Source: Citreicoccus inhibens (GTDB lineage: Bacteria > Myxococcota > Myxococcia > Myxococcales > Myxococcaceae). From it: DNA of 64,000 nucleotides. The DNA is taken from NCBI RefSeq assembly GCF_019039035.1, contig NZ_JAHNZT010000012.1, forward strand, positions 124,001 to 188,000, written 5' to 3'. The position numbers and the translations under genes are program-made. This document shows positions 8,015 to 16,030 of the stretch, piece after piece (position 1 is the stretch's first letter; each line of letters begins with the position of its first letter). Under the pieces are notes generated by a model. It ran no database searches. It had not been told where the DNA came from and saw only the letters and a list, made by a program, of their open reading frames with translations.

Positions 8015-9346
8015 TCAGTCGTTGAAGGCCTCGATGGCGGGTGGAGTGTACTGGCCTTGGAGGGCCGCCTCGGATGGACCGTAGATGCGCAAGAGGACGT
8101 AGAACGGTCCATCCGGGACGGGCAGCCAGTTCGCGAGCCGAGAGGGCTCGGGGCTCGCGTGCTGGAGGAACAGCGAGAGCGAGCCATCCGAGGACGTCAC
8201 CAGGTCTCGCGAGTGGCCTCCCAGCGAGTAGCGCTGGATGGGATTGTCCACCAGCATGTGCGTCTGCGCGTCGTAGGCCGTGAGCGACCAGAAGAAGCGC
8301 GCGGGGGGCAGGGCGTTGTTCGGGAAGCGCAGCACGTAGCGCCGCGGGCCTCCGTCGAGCAGGCGGTCCGCGCTGTCTCGGTGAGCGATGGGGTAGATGG
8401 CCTCGGCGGGGGAGTTCGCATAGAGGTAGTTCCACGCGACTCTGGCGCGCAGCGCGTAGTCCTCTCCGAAATTGCCCACCTTGGGGTCAGGCATCTCCCA
8501 GCCGTGTTGCGTCGCGGGCGGCTGGCGGAGTGTCGCGCGCGCCTCGCGGATGCCCTCGAGCATCGCGGCGCGCACGTCCGGAGACAGGGCCTGTTCATCG
8601 AAGTGGGCCCGGCCCGGACGCACGCCGATGCGCGCCAGGCGCCGCAAGAGCGGCAGCTCCCGCTCCGAGAAGCGGTGCCACTGCATCATGAAGTTCACGT
8701 ACTCGAAGGCCTTGAAGCCCTCGTCCTGCTTGTCTTCGAAGTACGGCGGCCAGTCGATGTCTGGCAGCGCGGGCGCGTCGCCGCCCATGACGGCGTGCAG
8801 CGGCTCGGCGCGGAACTGGGGCTGGAGCGCGGTGACCGTGGCCACATCGTCAGGGCGGGTGATGCCGATGCGCAGCAGCGCCAGCACGAAGCGCGAGTCT
8901 GTGCGGATGACGCGCGCGTCCCGCAGCTTCGGGGGCACGGCGCCGTCCCACTCCGGCCCGGCGATGAGGAAGCGCCTCGCGTCGTTCCCGGTCGCGCGCG
9001 TCCCGATGTACGGCAGGTTGTTCGTCGTGAGGTCGACCAGCTGGATGCAGAAGTAGCGCTGGCCCAGGTCTGGCGTCTCGAGGAGGACGGGCTCGCCGCG
9101 GAGGTCCAGGTTGGCCTCTGAGTAGAGCGTGTCGTTGTTGGGCGAGACGACGTCACGATCCTTCGGCGTGAAGAGGCGCGAGAAGTGGATGAAGGCATCG
9201 GCGGGCCGGGCCATGGGTGAGCCGGCGAGGAAGCCCTGGGCCAGCAGCTTGTAGTTCTCCACGAAGGGGAGTCCAAAGACATACGCCTCGCGCGCGAGGT
9301 CGTGTGCCTCTTGGGGTGTCAGCTCCGCGGTGGACTGCTCCAGCAT
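8015..9346 (-). CDS. DUF1254/DUF1214 domain protein
   Basis: 443 residues from ATG 9346, which has a ggggagg ribosome site 5 to 6 bp upstream; an ATG 21 codons earlier has none. The N-terminal DUF1254 part shows SPNNDTLYSEANLDLRGEP and YFCIQLVDLTTNN. The C-terminal DUF1214 part shows YVLRFPNNALPPARFFWSLTAYD (split here as pattern) and DGPFYVLLRIYGP near the end, the usual closing motif. Most members are exported; this one has no signal peptide. Function is unknown. It converges with the sulfatase gene only 15 bp away, and a hairpin separates it from the next upstream gene. Confidence 0.85.
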   Translation of the reverse strand: MLEQSTAELTPQEAHDLAREAYVFGLPFVENYKLLAQGFLAGSPMARPADAFIHFSRLFTPKDRDVVSPNNDTLYSEANLDLRGEPVLLETPDLGQRYFCIQLVDLTTNNLPYIGTRATGNDARRFLIAGPEWDGAVPPKLRDARVIRTDSRFVLALLRIGITRPDDVATVTALQPQFRAEPLHAVMGGDAPALPDIDWPPYFEDKQDEGFKAFEYVNFMMQWHRFSERELPLLRRLARIGVRPGRAHFDEQALSPDVRAAMLEGIREARATLRQPPATQHGWEMPDPKVGNFGEDYALRARVAWNYLYANSPAEAIYPIAHRDSADRLLDGGPRRYVLRFPNNALPPARFFWSLTAYDAQTHMLVDNPIQRYSLGGHSRDLVTSSDGSLSLFLQHASPEPSRLANWLPVPDGPFYVLLRIYGPSEAALQGQYTPPAIEAFND

Positions 9347-9437
9347 GAGGGTGCCTCCCCTGTCAGGGCTTGCCGTGAATGCGTCAGAGGCAACCTGAGG
9401 CGCTGTCATCCGGCAGGCAACATTCGAGGGGAGGCGC

Positions 9438-9459
9438 GGGACGCGGGGCTCGGCGTCCC
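9438..9459 (-). terminator. Hairpin downstream of the golvesin-type gene
   Basis: Perfect 7-bp stem gggacgc (9438-9444) and gcgtccc (9453-9459) with an 8-base loop, just beyond the 3' end of the gene at 9468-10904 on its transcribed strand. It lacks a T-run. Confidence 0.5.
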
Positions 9460-9467
9460 GTCTGGTG

Positions 9468-10904
9468 TCAGCGGACCTGGATGGCGTCCGCGACGACGTA
9501 GGCGCCGGCCGTGGTCCAGCGGCTGAGCTGGACCTTGTTCCAGCCCGCTGCGAAGCTCCACGTGCCGAGCGTGTTCCACTTCGCGCCGTTGAGTTGCTGA
9601 TTCACCTTCAAGTTGGCGAGCTGCGTGCCATTGGCGCTCCAGACGATGAACGGCGCGGCGGTGGCTCGGTCGGTCGCCGCGGTCCACCATGCATCCACCG
9701 TCTTGGTCGCCGCCGCGGGCAGGTAGAACCAGAACGTGATGGGCTCGGACACCGCCTCGGTGGGCGAGACGAGGTAGTTGTTGCCGTAGTAGCCAGCCAC
9801 GTTGACGGAGGTCACCCAGTTGGTGCCCGCAGTCTCGATGTAGCCCTTCGTGGTGTCATTGTTCGCGTTGTTGTTGTCGATGACGAGCGCGCCGCTGGCG
9901 CTGGTGGTCCAGAGGAACGTGACGTCCACCCAGTCGTTGTCGGCCATCCCCAGGTCGGTCCAGAACGTGCCGTCCGCCAGGTCGATGCCCGCCGGGGTCG
10001 CCGGCCGCCGGCCAAACTCATCCAGCCCCCCATTGAAGTTGTCCTGGTACGCGGCCTGCGCCTCGGGCTTGCCCTGAGGCAATGACTTCCACGACTGCCG
10101 GATGCTCGACGGGTTCCAGTAGTCATCCGTGGTGTTCCACGGGCCAATGTCCCAGACGGAGGTCGTGGCGCACTTGGAGGTCTTCGCGTAGCAGACGCGC
10201 ACCTGGTACTCGGAGCCGCCATTGGACGCGAGCCCGCGACGCGACGGCAGCGCGACGAAGCGGTCGTAGCTCTTGATGATGTGGCCGTTCGCCGTCTGCG
10301 AGCCGACCAGTCCCTCGCGCGTGGCATAGATGTGATAGGTCAGCGGGGCCGCTGCCTGGAGTGTCTCGCGGGACGCGACGCCCTCCTGCCAGCCCTCCAC
10401 CTCCAGCGACTGCACCTCGGGGCCGCGGCCGTGCTCATCCGCCACCAGGGCCAGCCGCACCTGCACCTCCGTGCCCGAGGCGGGCAGGTGCACGGCCTCG
10501 CCCGGCGTGGCCGTGCGCCACTCCGTCCAGGCTCCGTTCGGAGCGCGCACGCGCACGTCCACCTCGACGCTCGTGCCCGGGGCCACCGCGGCCGAGACGA
10601 TGGGCCGGACCGTGTCCACCGATTGCTCCAGCGTCCGGACCGGGAAGGTGGTCAGGCCCGTGAGGCGGCTCAGCCCTTCGGGACGGCGCATGACCGCGCT
10701 GGGCTCGTAGCGCAGGCCACTTCGCGAGTGCACGAAGTCGCCCGGGGCGTCACCCTCGGACAGCGTCTCCGCCCAGCGCGCCTTCCGCGCGCCACGCTCA
10801 GCCACGCTCTCGTGAGGTGCCGCCGAGTCCACGGCGGGCGCCGCGCCCGCGAGCCCCGCTGACAACACCGCCACCACGACAGTCGATCGCCACGACGCCT
10901 GCAT
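9468..10904 (-). CDS. Secreted protein with C-terminal golvesin/CBD-like domain
   Basis: 478 residues from ATG 10904, behind a tggaggaattcc ribosome site. Residues 1-25 form a Sec signal peptide (VVVAVLSAGLAGAAPA). The middle region (about 85-170) is a beta-rich domain with paired tryptophans (NGAWTEWRTATPGE). The last 130 residues match the golvesin/Xly-type carbohydrate-binding-like fold: GYYGNNYLVSPTE, ITFWFYLPAA, VDAWWTAATDR and WNKVQLSRWT, ending AGAYVVADAIQVR. Such domains are common at the ends of secreted proteins and polysaccharide lyases. No catalytic motif was recognised. An AT-rich 60-bp spacer upstream probably holds its promoter. Confidence 0.75.
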   Translation of the reverse strand: MQASWRSTVVVAVLSAGLAGAAPAVDSAAPHESVAERGARKARWAETLSEGDAPGDFVHSRSGLRYEPSAVMRRPEGLSRLTGLTTFPVRTLEQSVDTVRPIVSAAVAPGTSVEVDVRVRAPNGAWTEWRTATPGEAVHLPASGTEVQVRLALVADEHGRGPEVQSLEVEGWQEGVASRETLQAAAPLTYHIYATREGLVGSQTANGHIIKSYDRFVALPSRRGLASNGGSEYQVRVCYAKTSKCATTSVWDIGPWNTTDDYWNPSSIRQSWKSLPQGKPEAQAAYQDNFNGGLDEFGRRPATPAGIDLADGTFWTDLGMADNDWVDVTFLWTTSASGALVIDNNNANNDTTKGYIETAGTNWVTSVNVAGYYGNNYLVSPTEAVSEPITFWFYLPAAATKTVDAWWTAATDRATAAPFIVWSANGTQLANLKVNQQLNGAKWNTLGTWSFAAGWNKVQLSRWTTAGAYVVADAIQVR

Positions 10905-10963
10905 GGAATTCCTCCAGTAAAACTGGAACAAGGTGAAATTCCATTAAATCATAAAGTGAGAGG

Positions 10964-11902
10964 TCAGAGCTTTAGCTCCCAGGTCTGTTCGCGTTGGCCA
11001 GGACCGAACAGGGGCTGTGGGGCCTCGTGGATCAGCCGGAAGCCCGCGTGCTCGTAGAGGCGCCGCGCGGCGAGCAGCGCGCTGCTGGTCCACAGCACGA
11101 CCTTGCGGTAGCGCGCATGTCGCGCGAAGCGGAGGCACTCCTCCACCAGCTTCGCGCCAATGCCCAGGCCCCGAGCGCGTGGCTCCACGAGCAGCAGGCG
11201 CAGCCTGGCCACGGTGTCCGATTTCCTGACCAGGAAGACGGAGCCCACGGGCTCGCCGTCCAGCTCCGCCATCCAGCAGCGCTCGCGCTTCGCGTCGAAG
11301 TGCTGGATGAAGTCGGCCACGACGCGGGCGACGAGCGCCTCGAAGCGCTCATCCCAGCCGTACTCCTGCGCATAGAGCACGCCGTGACGGTGCACCACCC
11401 AGCCCATGTCTCCGGGGCGGTGCGCGCGCAGCCGATAGGGGCGCGGGGCCTCCGCGGGCGCGCCGAGGAGTCGTTCGAGGGTCCGCATCGCCTCGACGAC
11501 CTGGCGCTGTTCGCGTGGCGCCAGCGGCTTCAGCAGGGCCGCGACCTCTCCGCGGGAGCGCGCGTCGAGCGGCGCGAGGACCTTCTTGCCCGCGCGCGTG
11601 AGGGACAGGAGGACCTGTCGCCCATCTCGGGGGGAGGGCTGCTTCGTGATGAGCTGCTGCTTCGCGAAGGCGCGGAGGATGCGGCTGAGATAGCCCGCAT
11701 CCAGGTCCAGGGCCTGGCCCAGCTCGGAGGCGGTGGGGTGCTCGCGATGGGCCAGTTCGTACAGCACGCGCACCTCGGTGAGCGTGAAGGGACTGTCGAG
11801 CAGCCCTTCACGCAGCACGCCGATGCGCTGGGTGTAGAAGCGATTGAAGCGCCGGATGGCCGCGACACGCTGCTCCAGGGACCGCCGAGACTCGACCGAC
11901 AT
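10964..11902 (-). CDS. MarR-family regulator fused to GNAT acetyltransferase
   Basis: 312 residues. Residues 1-145 form a MarR winged-helix domain (FTLTEVRVLYELAHR, LGQALDLDAGYLSRILR, then the wing SPRDGRQVLLSLTRAGK). Residues 155-312 form a GNAT domain with acetyl-CoA loop VEPRARGLGIGAKLVEECL and the later RRLYEHAGFRL. A gga-gcg ribosome site precedes the ATG. Such fusions occur widely in bacteria; the substrate is unknown. A palindrome (11947-11969) about 45 bp upstream is a likely autoregulatory operator. The acetyltransferase may modify the small molecule that the MarR part senses; this is inference. Confidence 0.88.
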   Translation of the reverse strand: MSVESRRSLEQRVAAIRRFNRFYTQRIGVLREGLLDSPFTLTEVRVLYELAHREHPTASELGQALDLDAGYLSRILRAFAKQQLITKQPSPRDGRQVLLSLTRAGKKVLAPLDARSRGEVAALLKPLAPREQRQVVEAMRTLERLLGAPAEAPRPYRLRAHRPGDMGWVVHRHGVLYAQEYGWDERFEALVARVVADFIQHFDAKRERCWMAELDGEPVGSVFLVRKSDTVARLRLLLVEPRARGLGIGAKLVEECLRFARHARYRKVVLWTSSALLAARRLYEHAGFRLIHEAPQPLFGPGQREQTWELKL

Positions 11903-11946
11903 GGCTCGCTCCAGGATGAGGAGAAGGGACCGGCGCGGCCAGTGTA

Positions 11947-11969
11947 GATGATTGACTCCGTCAAGTATC
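11947..11969. promoter_or_regulatory. Palindromic operator candidate upstream of MarR-GNAT gene
   Basis: The sequence has perfect half-sites ttgac (11952-11956) and gtcaa (11960-11964) around tcc, extended by gat and atc at the ends with two mismatched positions on each side. On the minus strand ttgacg also resembles a -35 box. Its size (23 bp) and position upstream of a MarR-type gene suit an autorepression site. Confidence 0.5.
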
Positions 11970-11995
11970 GGAGCGAGGGGGGCGGTGGCGCTGCG

Positions 11996-12787
11996 CTACT
12001 TCCAGGTGATGGGGAGGGGCGCGGCGCTGCGGATGCCCACGCCCACGACGTCATAGCGGTAGGTGTTCTTGAGCGAGTCCTGACCGGTGGCGTAGGGCTG
12101 CTGGCGTACCTTCACGCGGGAGAGGATGAGCTGGTCCTGGTAGTTCAGCGCGGCGTTCATCCCGGGGGTGATGATGAAGGAGCCGGTGTCGCGCACGGCG
12201 CAGGTGATGACGTTGTTTCCACTGGCGACGCGGAACTCGAGCAGCACCATGTCCCCCGTGGGACCGCTCCACGACACCTCGGTGGGCTTCCCGCTGGAGA
12301 GCGCCAGGGTGGCGCTGCCCGGAACGGGGGCCTCGGGAAGCTCCAGCAAGGGGCCTGAGAACGCCGGCTCCGAGAAGTCGCCGTCCCACGACACCGTGTA
12401 GGCGCCTGCGCCCAGGCTGTGCGTATCCGAGAAGCCATACGACACGGGCATGGCGCCCCCGCTGCCCAGCGTCTTGGCGAGGGCGTAGCGCACGCCCAGC
12501 GCGCTCTCCAATCGGACCTGGCTGCCGATGGAGACGCCGACCTTCGTGTTGAAGGCGCCGCGCGGCGCCAGGGCCAAGCTGTGTCCCTGCGCGTGGCAGA
12601 GACCCGTGGGAATTCCTCCGATGAAGTCGAAGCCCTCGTCGTCCGCGCGGCCAAAGAAGGCCGTTGCCCGGGGGCCCAGCGCGTCCGAGTCCGTCACCAC
12701 GACGACGCCCGTGACCGCGACGGACGTGGGGCCCGCGTCGACTCCGCCCTCTGGCTCGGGCTGGGGGCCCGCATCCGCGCAGGTGCC
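11996..12787 (-). pseudogene. Lipoprotein gene that has lost its signal peptide
   Basis: The open frame of 263 codons begins directly after the stop of the upstream gene. Its first residues, GTCADAGPQPEPEGGVDAG, look like the mature start of a myxobacterial lipoprotein (Cys followed by a DAG/PEP-rich linker), but no signal peptide precedes the Cys. The first usable start is GTG 12700, which would give a 234-residue cytoplasmic protein. The body is beta-rich (VAVTGVVVVTDSD, GAGAYTVSWDGD, NNVITCAVRDTGSF). A deletion that joined this gene to the 3' end of the upstream gene explains the arrangement. Function unknown. Confidence 0.55.
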
Positions 12788-13594
12788 TCAGTGCTGCGCG
12801 TTCGCGGGCGGCTCCCAGGTGAAGTTGACGGAGGGCGCGCGCACGGCCTTCGCGTCCTTCATCAGGAAGCCCTCCTCGCGCTTCGCGGCTCGGTCGAGCG
12901 CGGGGCGCAGGGCCGCGGGAATGGGCAGCAGCAGGCCCACCACGAACTTGCTTCCGCGACAGGATTCATTGTCATAGCCAAACGCGATGCGCACGGCGAC
13001 CTTGTTGCCCTCGATGTGATGGAACGCCACGGAGCGCTTCACCGGGTCGAGCCCATACGCGAAGCCCACGCAGTCCTCACCGGGCACCAGGCTTTCGAGC
13101 AGCGCTTCCACGGTCTGCGCCTGCTTGAGCGCGGCGGCGTCTCCGATGTGCTTGCGCACGAAGGGGTCCGCCTTGAGCGCCGCGACCACGTCCTTCTCGG
13201 GGAACACCGCGAGCAGGGAGAAGGCGTCCTTGCCCTTCGTGACGTCCTCCGTGACGTAGGTGATGCTCGCGTAGGGGTGCGCGCCGCCGGTGTAACCCGA
13301 CACGGAGTGCTCGTAGCTGACCCACGGGCCCACCACGGAGAGCACCTCGAAGGACTCAGCGCCTTCCCAGTTGGACAGGTCCTCGCCCGGTTCGGGCTGG
13401 AAGCCGGCGCGGAAGGCGGCCTCGCGCGACTTCAAGCCAAACACTTCCTTGCCGCCTCTCAGACCCCGCAGGTCCCGGGCGGACATCTCGAACGTCACGT
13501 CCGTGCCCGAAACCTTCCACGTTCGCGCGGGCGCGGGAGCGGGGGCCGCGGCCAGCATCACCATCAACATCGAGTTCAGGAGCATGGCCAGCAT
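12788..13594 (-). CDS. Exported DUF3298/RsiV-like protein
   Basis: 268 residues from ATG 13594 (a second ATG lies at 13585). The N-terminus is a signal peptide (MLLNSMLMVMLAAAPA). The body shows the PdaC/RsiV pattern: SVVGPWVSYEHSVSGYTGGAHP, YVTEDVTKGKDAFSLLAVF and a long helix ADPFVRKHIGDAAALKQAQ, then FHHIEGNKVAVRIAFGYD. Proteins of this kind bind peptidoglycan or lysozyme or have no known role. It ends ANAQH-stop, and the damaged lipoprotein frame continues without a gap. It diverges from the glycosyltransferase gene at 13742. Confidence 0.65.
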   Translation of the reverse strand: MLAMLLNSMLMVMLAAAPAPAPARTWKVSGTDVTFEMSARDLRGLRGGKEVFGLKSREAAFRAGFQPEPGEDLSNWEGAESFEVLSVVGPWVSYEHSVSGYTGGAHPYASITYVTEDVTKGKDAFSLLAVFPEKDVVAALKADPFVRKHIGDAAALKQAQTVEALLESLVPGEDCVGFAYGLDPVKRSVAFHHIEGNKVAVRIAFGYDNESCRGSKFVVGLLLPIPAALRPALDRAAKREEGFLMKDAKAVRAPSVNFTWEPPANAQH

Positions 13595-13741
13595 CCTGCC
13601 CGAACCGCGCGGCCCGCAGGCCCTCGTGTCCAGGGGTGGACCCTGGTCATTCCTCACCCCGGCGCGGAGGCCGAGGATCCGACCTTGGCTCGGTCGGAGG
13701 CTATTTCCGGGCTGCGGGTTGAGATAGGACTGGCGGTCCCT

Positions 13742-15052
13742 ATGGCCGCTGGCGCTCGTCCCCGTGTCCTCCTGATTGCCGAGCTGTGCAACCCCGACTG
13801 GGTGAGCGTCCCCCTCGAAGGGTGGTCCCTGTTCCACGCGCTGAGGGACGTGGCGGACGTGCACCTGGTGACGCAGGTGCGCAACCGCGAGAACATCCTC
13901 AAGCAGGGGCTGGTGGAGGGGCGCGACTTCACGGCGCTGGACTCCACGCCGGTGGAGCGTCCGCTGGACAAGGTGGGCGGGCTGCTGCGCGGACAGGCCG
14001 GAGTGGGGTGGACCACCGCGACGGCGCTGAGCGTGCTGCCGTACTACTTCTTCGAGGAGCTGCTGTGGCGGCGCTTCGGGGGGCGGATCCGGGCGCGCGA
14101 GTTCGACGTGGTCCACCGCTACACACCCATCAGCCCCACCACGCCGAGCACCCTGGCGGCGCGCTGCCAGAAGGCGGGCGTGCCCTTCATCATGGGTCCG
14201 CTCAACGGCGGCCTGCCGTGGCCCAAGGGCTTTGGCGGGGCGCGGCGCCGGGAGAAGGAGTGGCTCAGCTACGTGCGGGATGTGTACAAGCTGATGCCCT
14301 TCTACCGCTCCACGCGAGAGCACGCGGCGGCCATCATCACCGGCTCGCGGGCGACGCGCGGACAGGTGGCGCCCGAGTTCCAGGCGAAGACGGTGTACGT
14401 GCCGGAGAACGCCATCGACGTGCGGCGCTTCGGCACGTCGAAGGCGGAGGCGCCCACGGGGTTGCCGCTGCGCGTGGCGTTCGTGGGGCGCTTCGTGCCG
14501 TACAAGGGCATGGCCATGCTCATCGACGCGGCGGCGCCGCTGGTGCGCGAGGGCAAGGTGCAGGTGGAGTTCATCGGCGACGGCGCGGAGATGCCCAACC
14601 TGCGCGCGCAGGTGGCCCGCGAGAAGCTGGAGTCCGGCGTCACGTTCGCGGGGTGGGTGAAGCACCAGGAGTTGCAGGGGCGGCTGGCGAAGAACCACAT
14701 CTTCGGCTTCCCCAGCGTGCGCGAGTTCGGCGGCGCGGTGGTGGCCGAGGCCATGGCGCTGGGCCTGGTGCCCATCGTGATGGACTACGGCGGGCCGGGC
14801 GAAATCGTGAGTCCGGACACGGGCTTCGCCATCCCCATGGGCACGCCGGAGGAGATCGTCCTGCGCGTGCGCGAGGTGCTGACGAAGCTGGCGGCGGACC
14901 CCTCCGTCATCGGCCCCATGGGCGAGCGCGCGCGTGCGCGCATCCTCAAGCACTTCACCTGGAAGGCGAAGGCGGAGCAGGTGCGCGAGGTCTACCGTTG
15001 GGTCATGGGTGAGCGCGCGCAGCCGGACTTCGGCATGCCCCTGGCGGACTGA
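13742..15052 (+). CDS. Family 4 glycosyltransferase of the EPS locus
   Basis: 436 residues from ATG 13742, where the protein-like sequence RPRVLLIAELCNPDW begins. The C-terminal half is the GT4 domain: RVAFVGRFVPYKGMAMLIDA, VQVEFIGDGAEMPNLR, FAGWVKHQELQGRL, then the E-x7-E type site in REFGGAVVAEAMALG. The N-terminal half includes FDVVHRYTPISPTTPST and FIMGPLNGGLPWP. It should add a sugar to the EPS repeat unit in the cytoplasm. Its stop codon lies inside the left copy of the 31-bp direct repeat; without the inserted cassette it would end 9 bp from the end of convergent epsU. Confidence 0.88.
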   Translation: MAAGARPRVLLIAELCNPDWVSVPLEGWSLFHALRDVADVHLVTQVRNRENILKQGLVEGRDFTALDSTPVERPLDKVGGLLRGQAGVGWTTATALSVLPYYFFEELLWRRFGGRIRAREFDVVHRYTPISPTTPSTLAARCQKAGVPFIMGPLNGGLPWPKGFGGARRREKEWLSYVRDVYKLMPFYRSTREHAAAIITGSRATRGQVAPEFQAKTVYVPENAIDVRRFGTSKAEAPTGLPLRVAFVGRFVPYKGMAMLIDAAAPLVREGKVQVEFIGDGAEMPNLRAQVAREKLESGVTFAGWVKHQELQGRLAKNHIFGFPSVREFGGAVVAEAMALGLVPIVMDYGGPGEIVSPDTGFAIPMGTPEEIVLRVREVLTKLAADPSVIGPMGERARARILKHFTWKAKAEQVREVYRWVMGERAQPDFGMPLAD

Positions 15053-15081
15053 GGCGCGGCGCTACCGGCGCTCGGCTTCGC
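15051..15081. repeat. Left 31-bp direct repeat
   Basis: Identical to 16908-16938. It starts gaggcgcggcgctaccgg and ends ggcttcgc. It begins at the second base of the TGA stop of the glycosyltransferase gene and resembles a displaced copy of the 3' end of epsU. Confidence 0.9.
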
Positions 15082-15112
15082 CACCGATGGCCACTGACTT
15101 GGAGGACGGGTC

Positions 15113-16030
15113 GTGCTCATGCGTTCCCGCGCTTGCATGGGACTCTTGCTGCTCCTTGTTGCCTGCGCTACGCCGAGACCGCCTCTCCACGAGCGGAGTA
15201 CTCGGGGTCAGCGGTTCAGCAATCTGGGGCGGGCAGCGAAGTTGCCCTGGGCCGACGAGGGCCGGTGCGTTGTCCGCGAAGCGTCCCAGCCTTGGCCGAT
15301 TCTGGTCGAACGGTGCTATCGGGACCTCGACCACGACCGGATCGAGTTCCACGACACCTCGGGAAGATGCGCGGTCGCCTCCGCTGACGCCGCCGCTGTG
15401 GGCATCGGAGTCTGCGTGCTTGCAGCTCCTGAGATTGCCGTGGGAGCCGTGGTCGTGTTGGGCGTGGTGGTGGTCGGCGTCGCTATCCACGAAGCGCTGG
15501 CGGCATATGAGCTTCGCCATGCCTACCCAGTGGAAGCAGGTCCCTCACGAGGCGCGAAGGACTCATCTCGGGGCACGGAGGGACATCGCACTCCGAAGTC
15601 GGATCCCGAGGGCCAGGACTGGCAGCCGCCTGTGTCTCCGATGCCCGTGGACCGAACGGAGCGCTCCGACTGCGAGCCTGTTCCCGTGTCGCATTCGGGC
15701 GGAGATCCCGCGCACGACTCGTGCGCCGATGCGTTCCCGCCCAACCGTTATCCCGGAATGGACGTGCTCGTCGGAGGTGTGCGCTTCGACGCGTTGCAGG
15801 TCGGCGTGCGCGTGCTGTGGGAGATAAAGACCCATCAATTCGACGCGTACAAGGACTTCATCCGAAGGCAGGAGATTGCGAAGGAGCTGGAGCAAATCGA
15901 ACTGGAGCAAGACGCAGCAGCGGCTTGCGGATACGACTACGCGATTGGAGTGAGCACCCAAGCGCACAAAGATGCATTGCTGCGAGCGAATCGGTTCCTC
16001 ACCATCGTTGTCACGGGATGCAAACGGTGA
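15113..16030 (+). CDS. SitA-like lipoprotein with PD-(D/E)xK-like C-terminus (DUF6310-like)
   Basis: 305 residues from GTG 15113, 6 bp after ggagga (ATG 15119 is the alternative). The N-terminus is a lipoprotein signal (LLLLLVAC lipobox). Residues about 92-130 are strongly hydrophobic (IGVCVLAAPEIAVGAVVVLG and on). A Pro/Ser-rich linker leads to a C-terminal domain with an Asp at 217 (GMDVLV), then E237-I-K239 in VLWEIKTHQF and a Gln/Glu-rich helix: the D...ExK order of restriction-endonuclease-like nucleases. I recall similar myxobacterial proteins as DUF6310. Lipoprotein toxins delivered by TraA/TraB outer-membrane exchange (SitA) have this plan. The toxin role is inference. Confidence 0.65.
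   Translation: MLMRSRACMGLLLLLVACATPRPPLHERSTRGQRFSNLGRAAKLPWADEGRCVVREASQPWPILVERCYRDLDHDRIEFHDTSGRCAVASADAAAVGIGVCVLAAPEIAVGAVVVLGVVVVGVAIHEALAAYELRHAYPVEAGPSRGAKDSSRGTEGHRTPKSDPEGQDWQPPVSPMPVDRTERSDCEPVPVSHSGGDPAHDSCADAFPPNRYPGMDVLVGGVRFDALQVGVRVLWEIKTHQFDAYKDFIRRQEIAKELEQIELEQDAAAACGYDYAIGVSTQAHKDALLRANRFLTIVVTGCKR

Noticed and set aside
12419-13741. Long plus-strand open frame leading into the glycosyltransferase
   Set aside because: It is antisense to the RsiV-like and lipoprotein genes, Arg/His-rich, and glycosyltransferase sequence only starts at 13742.
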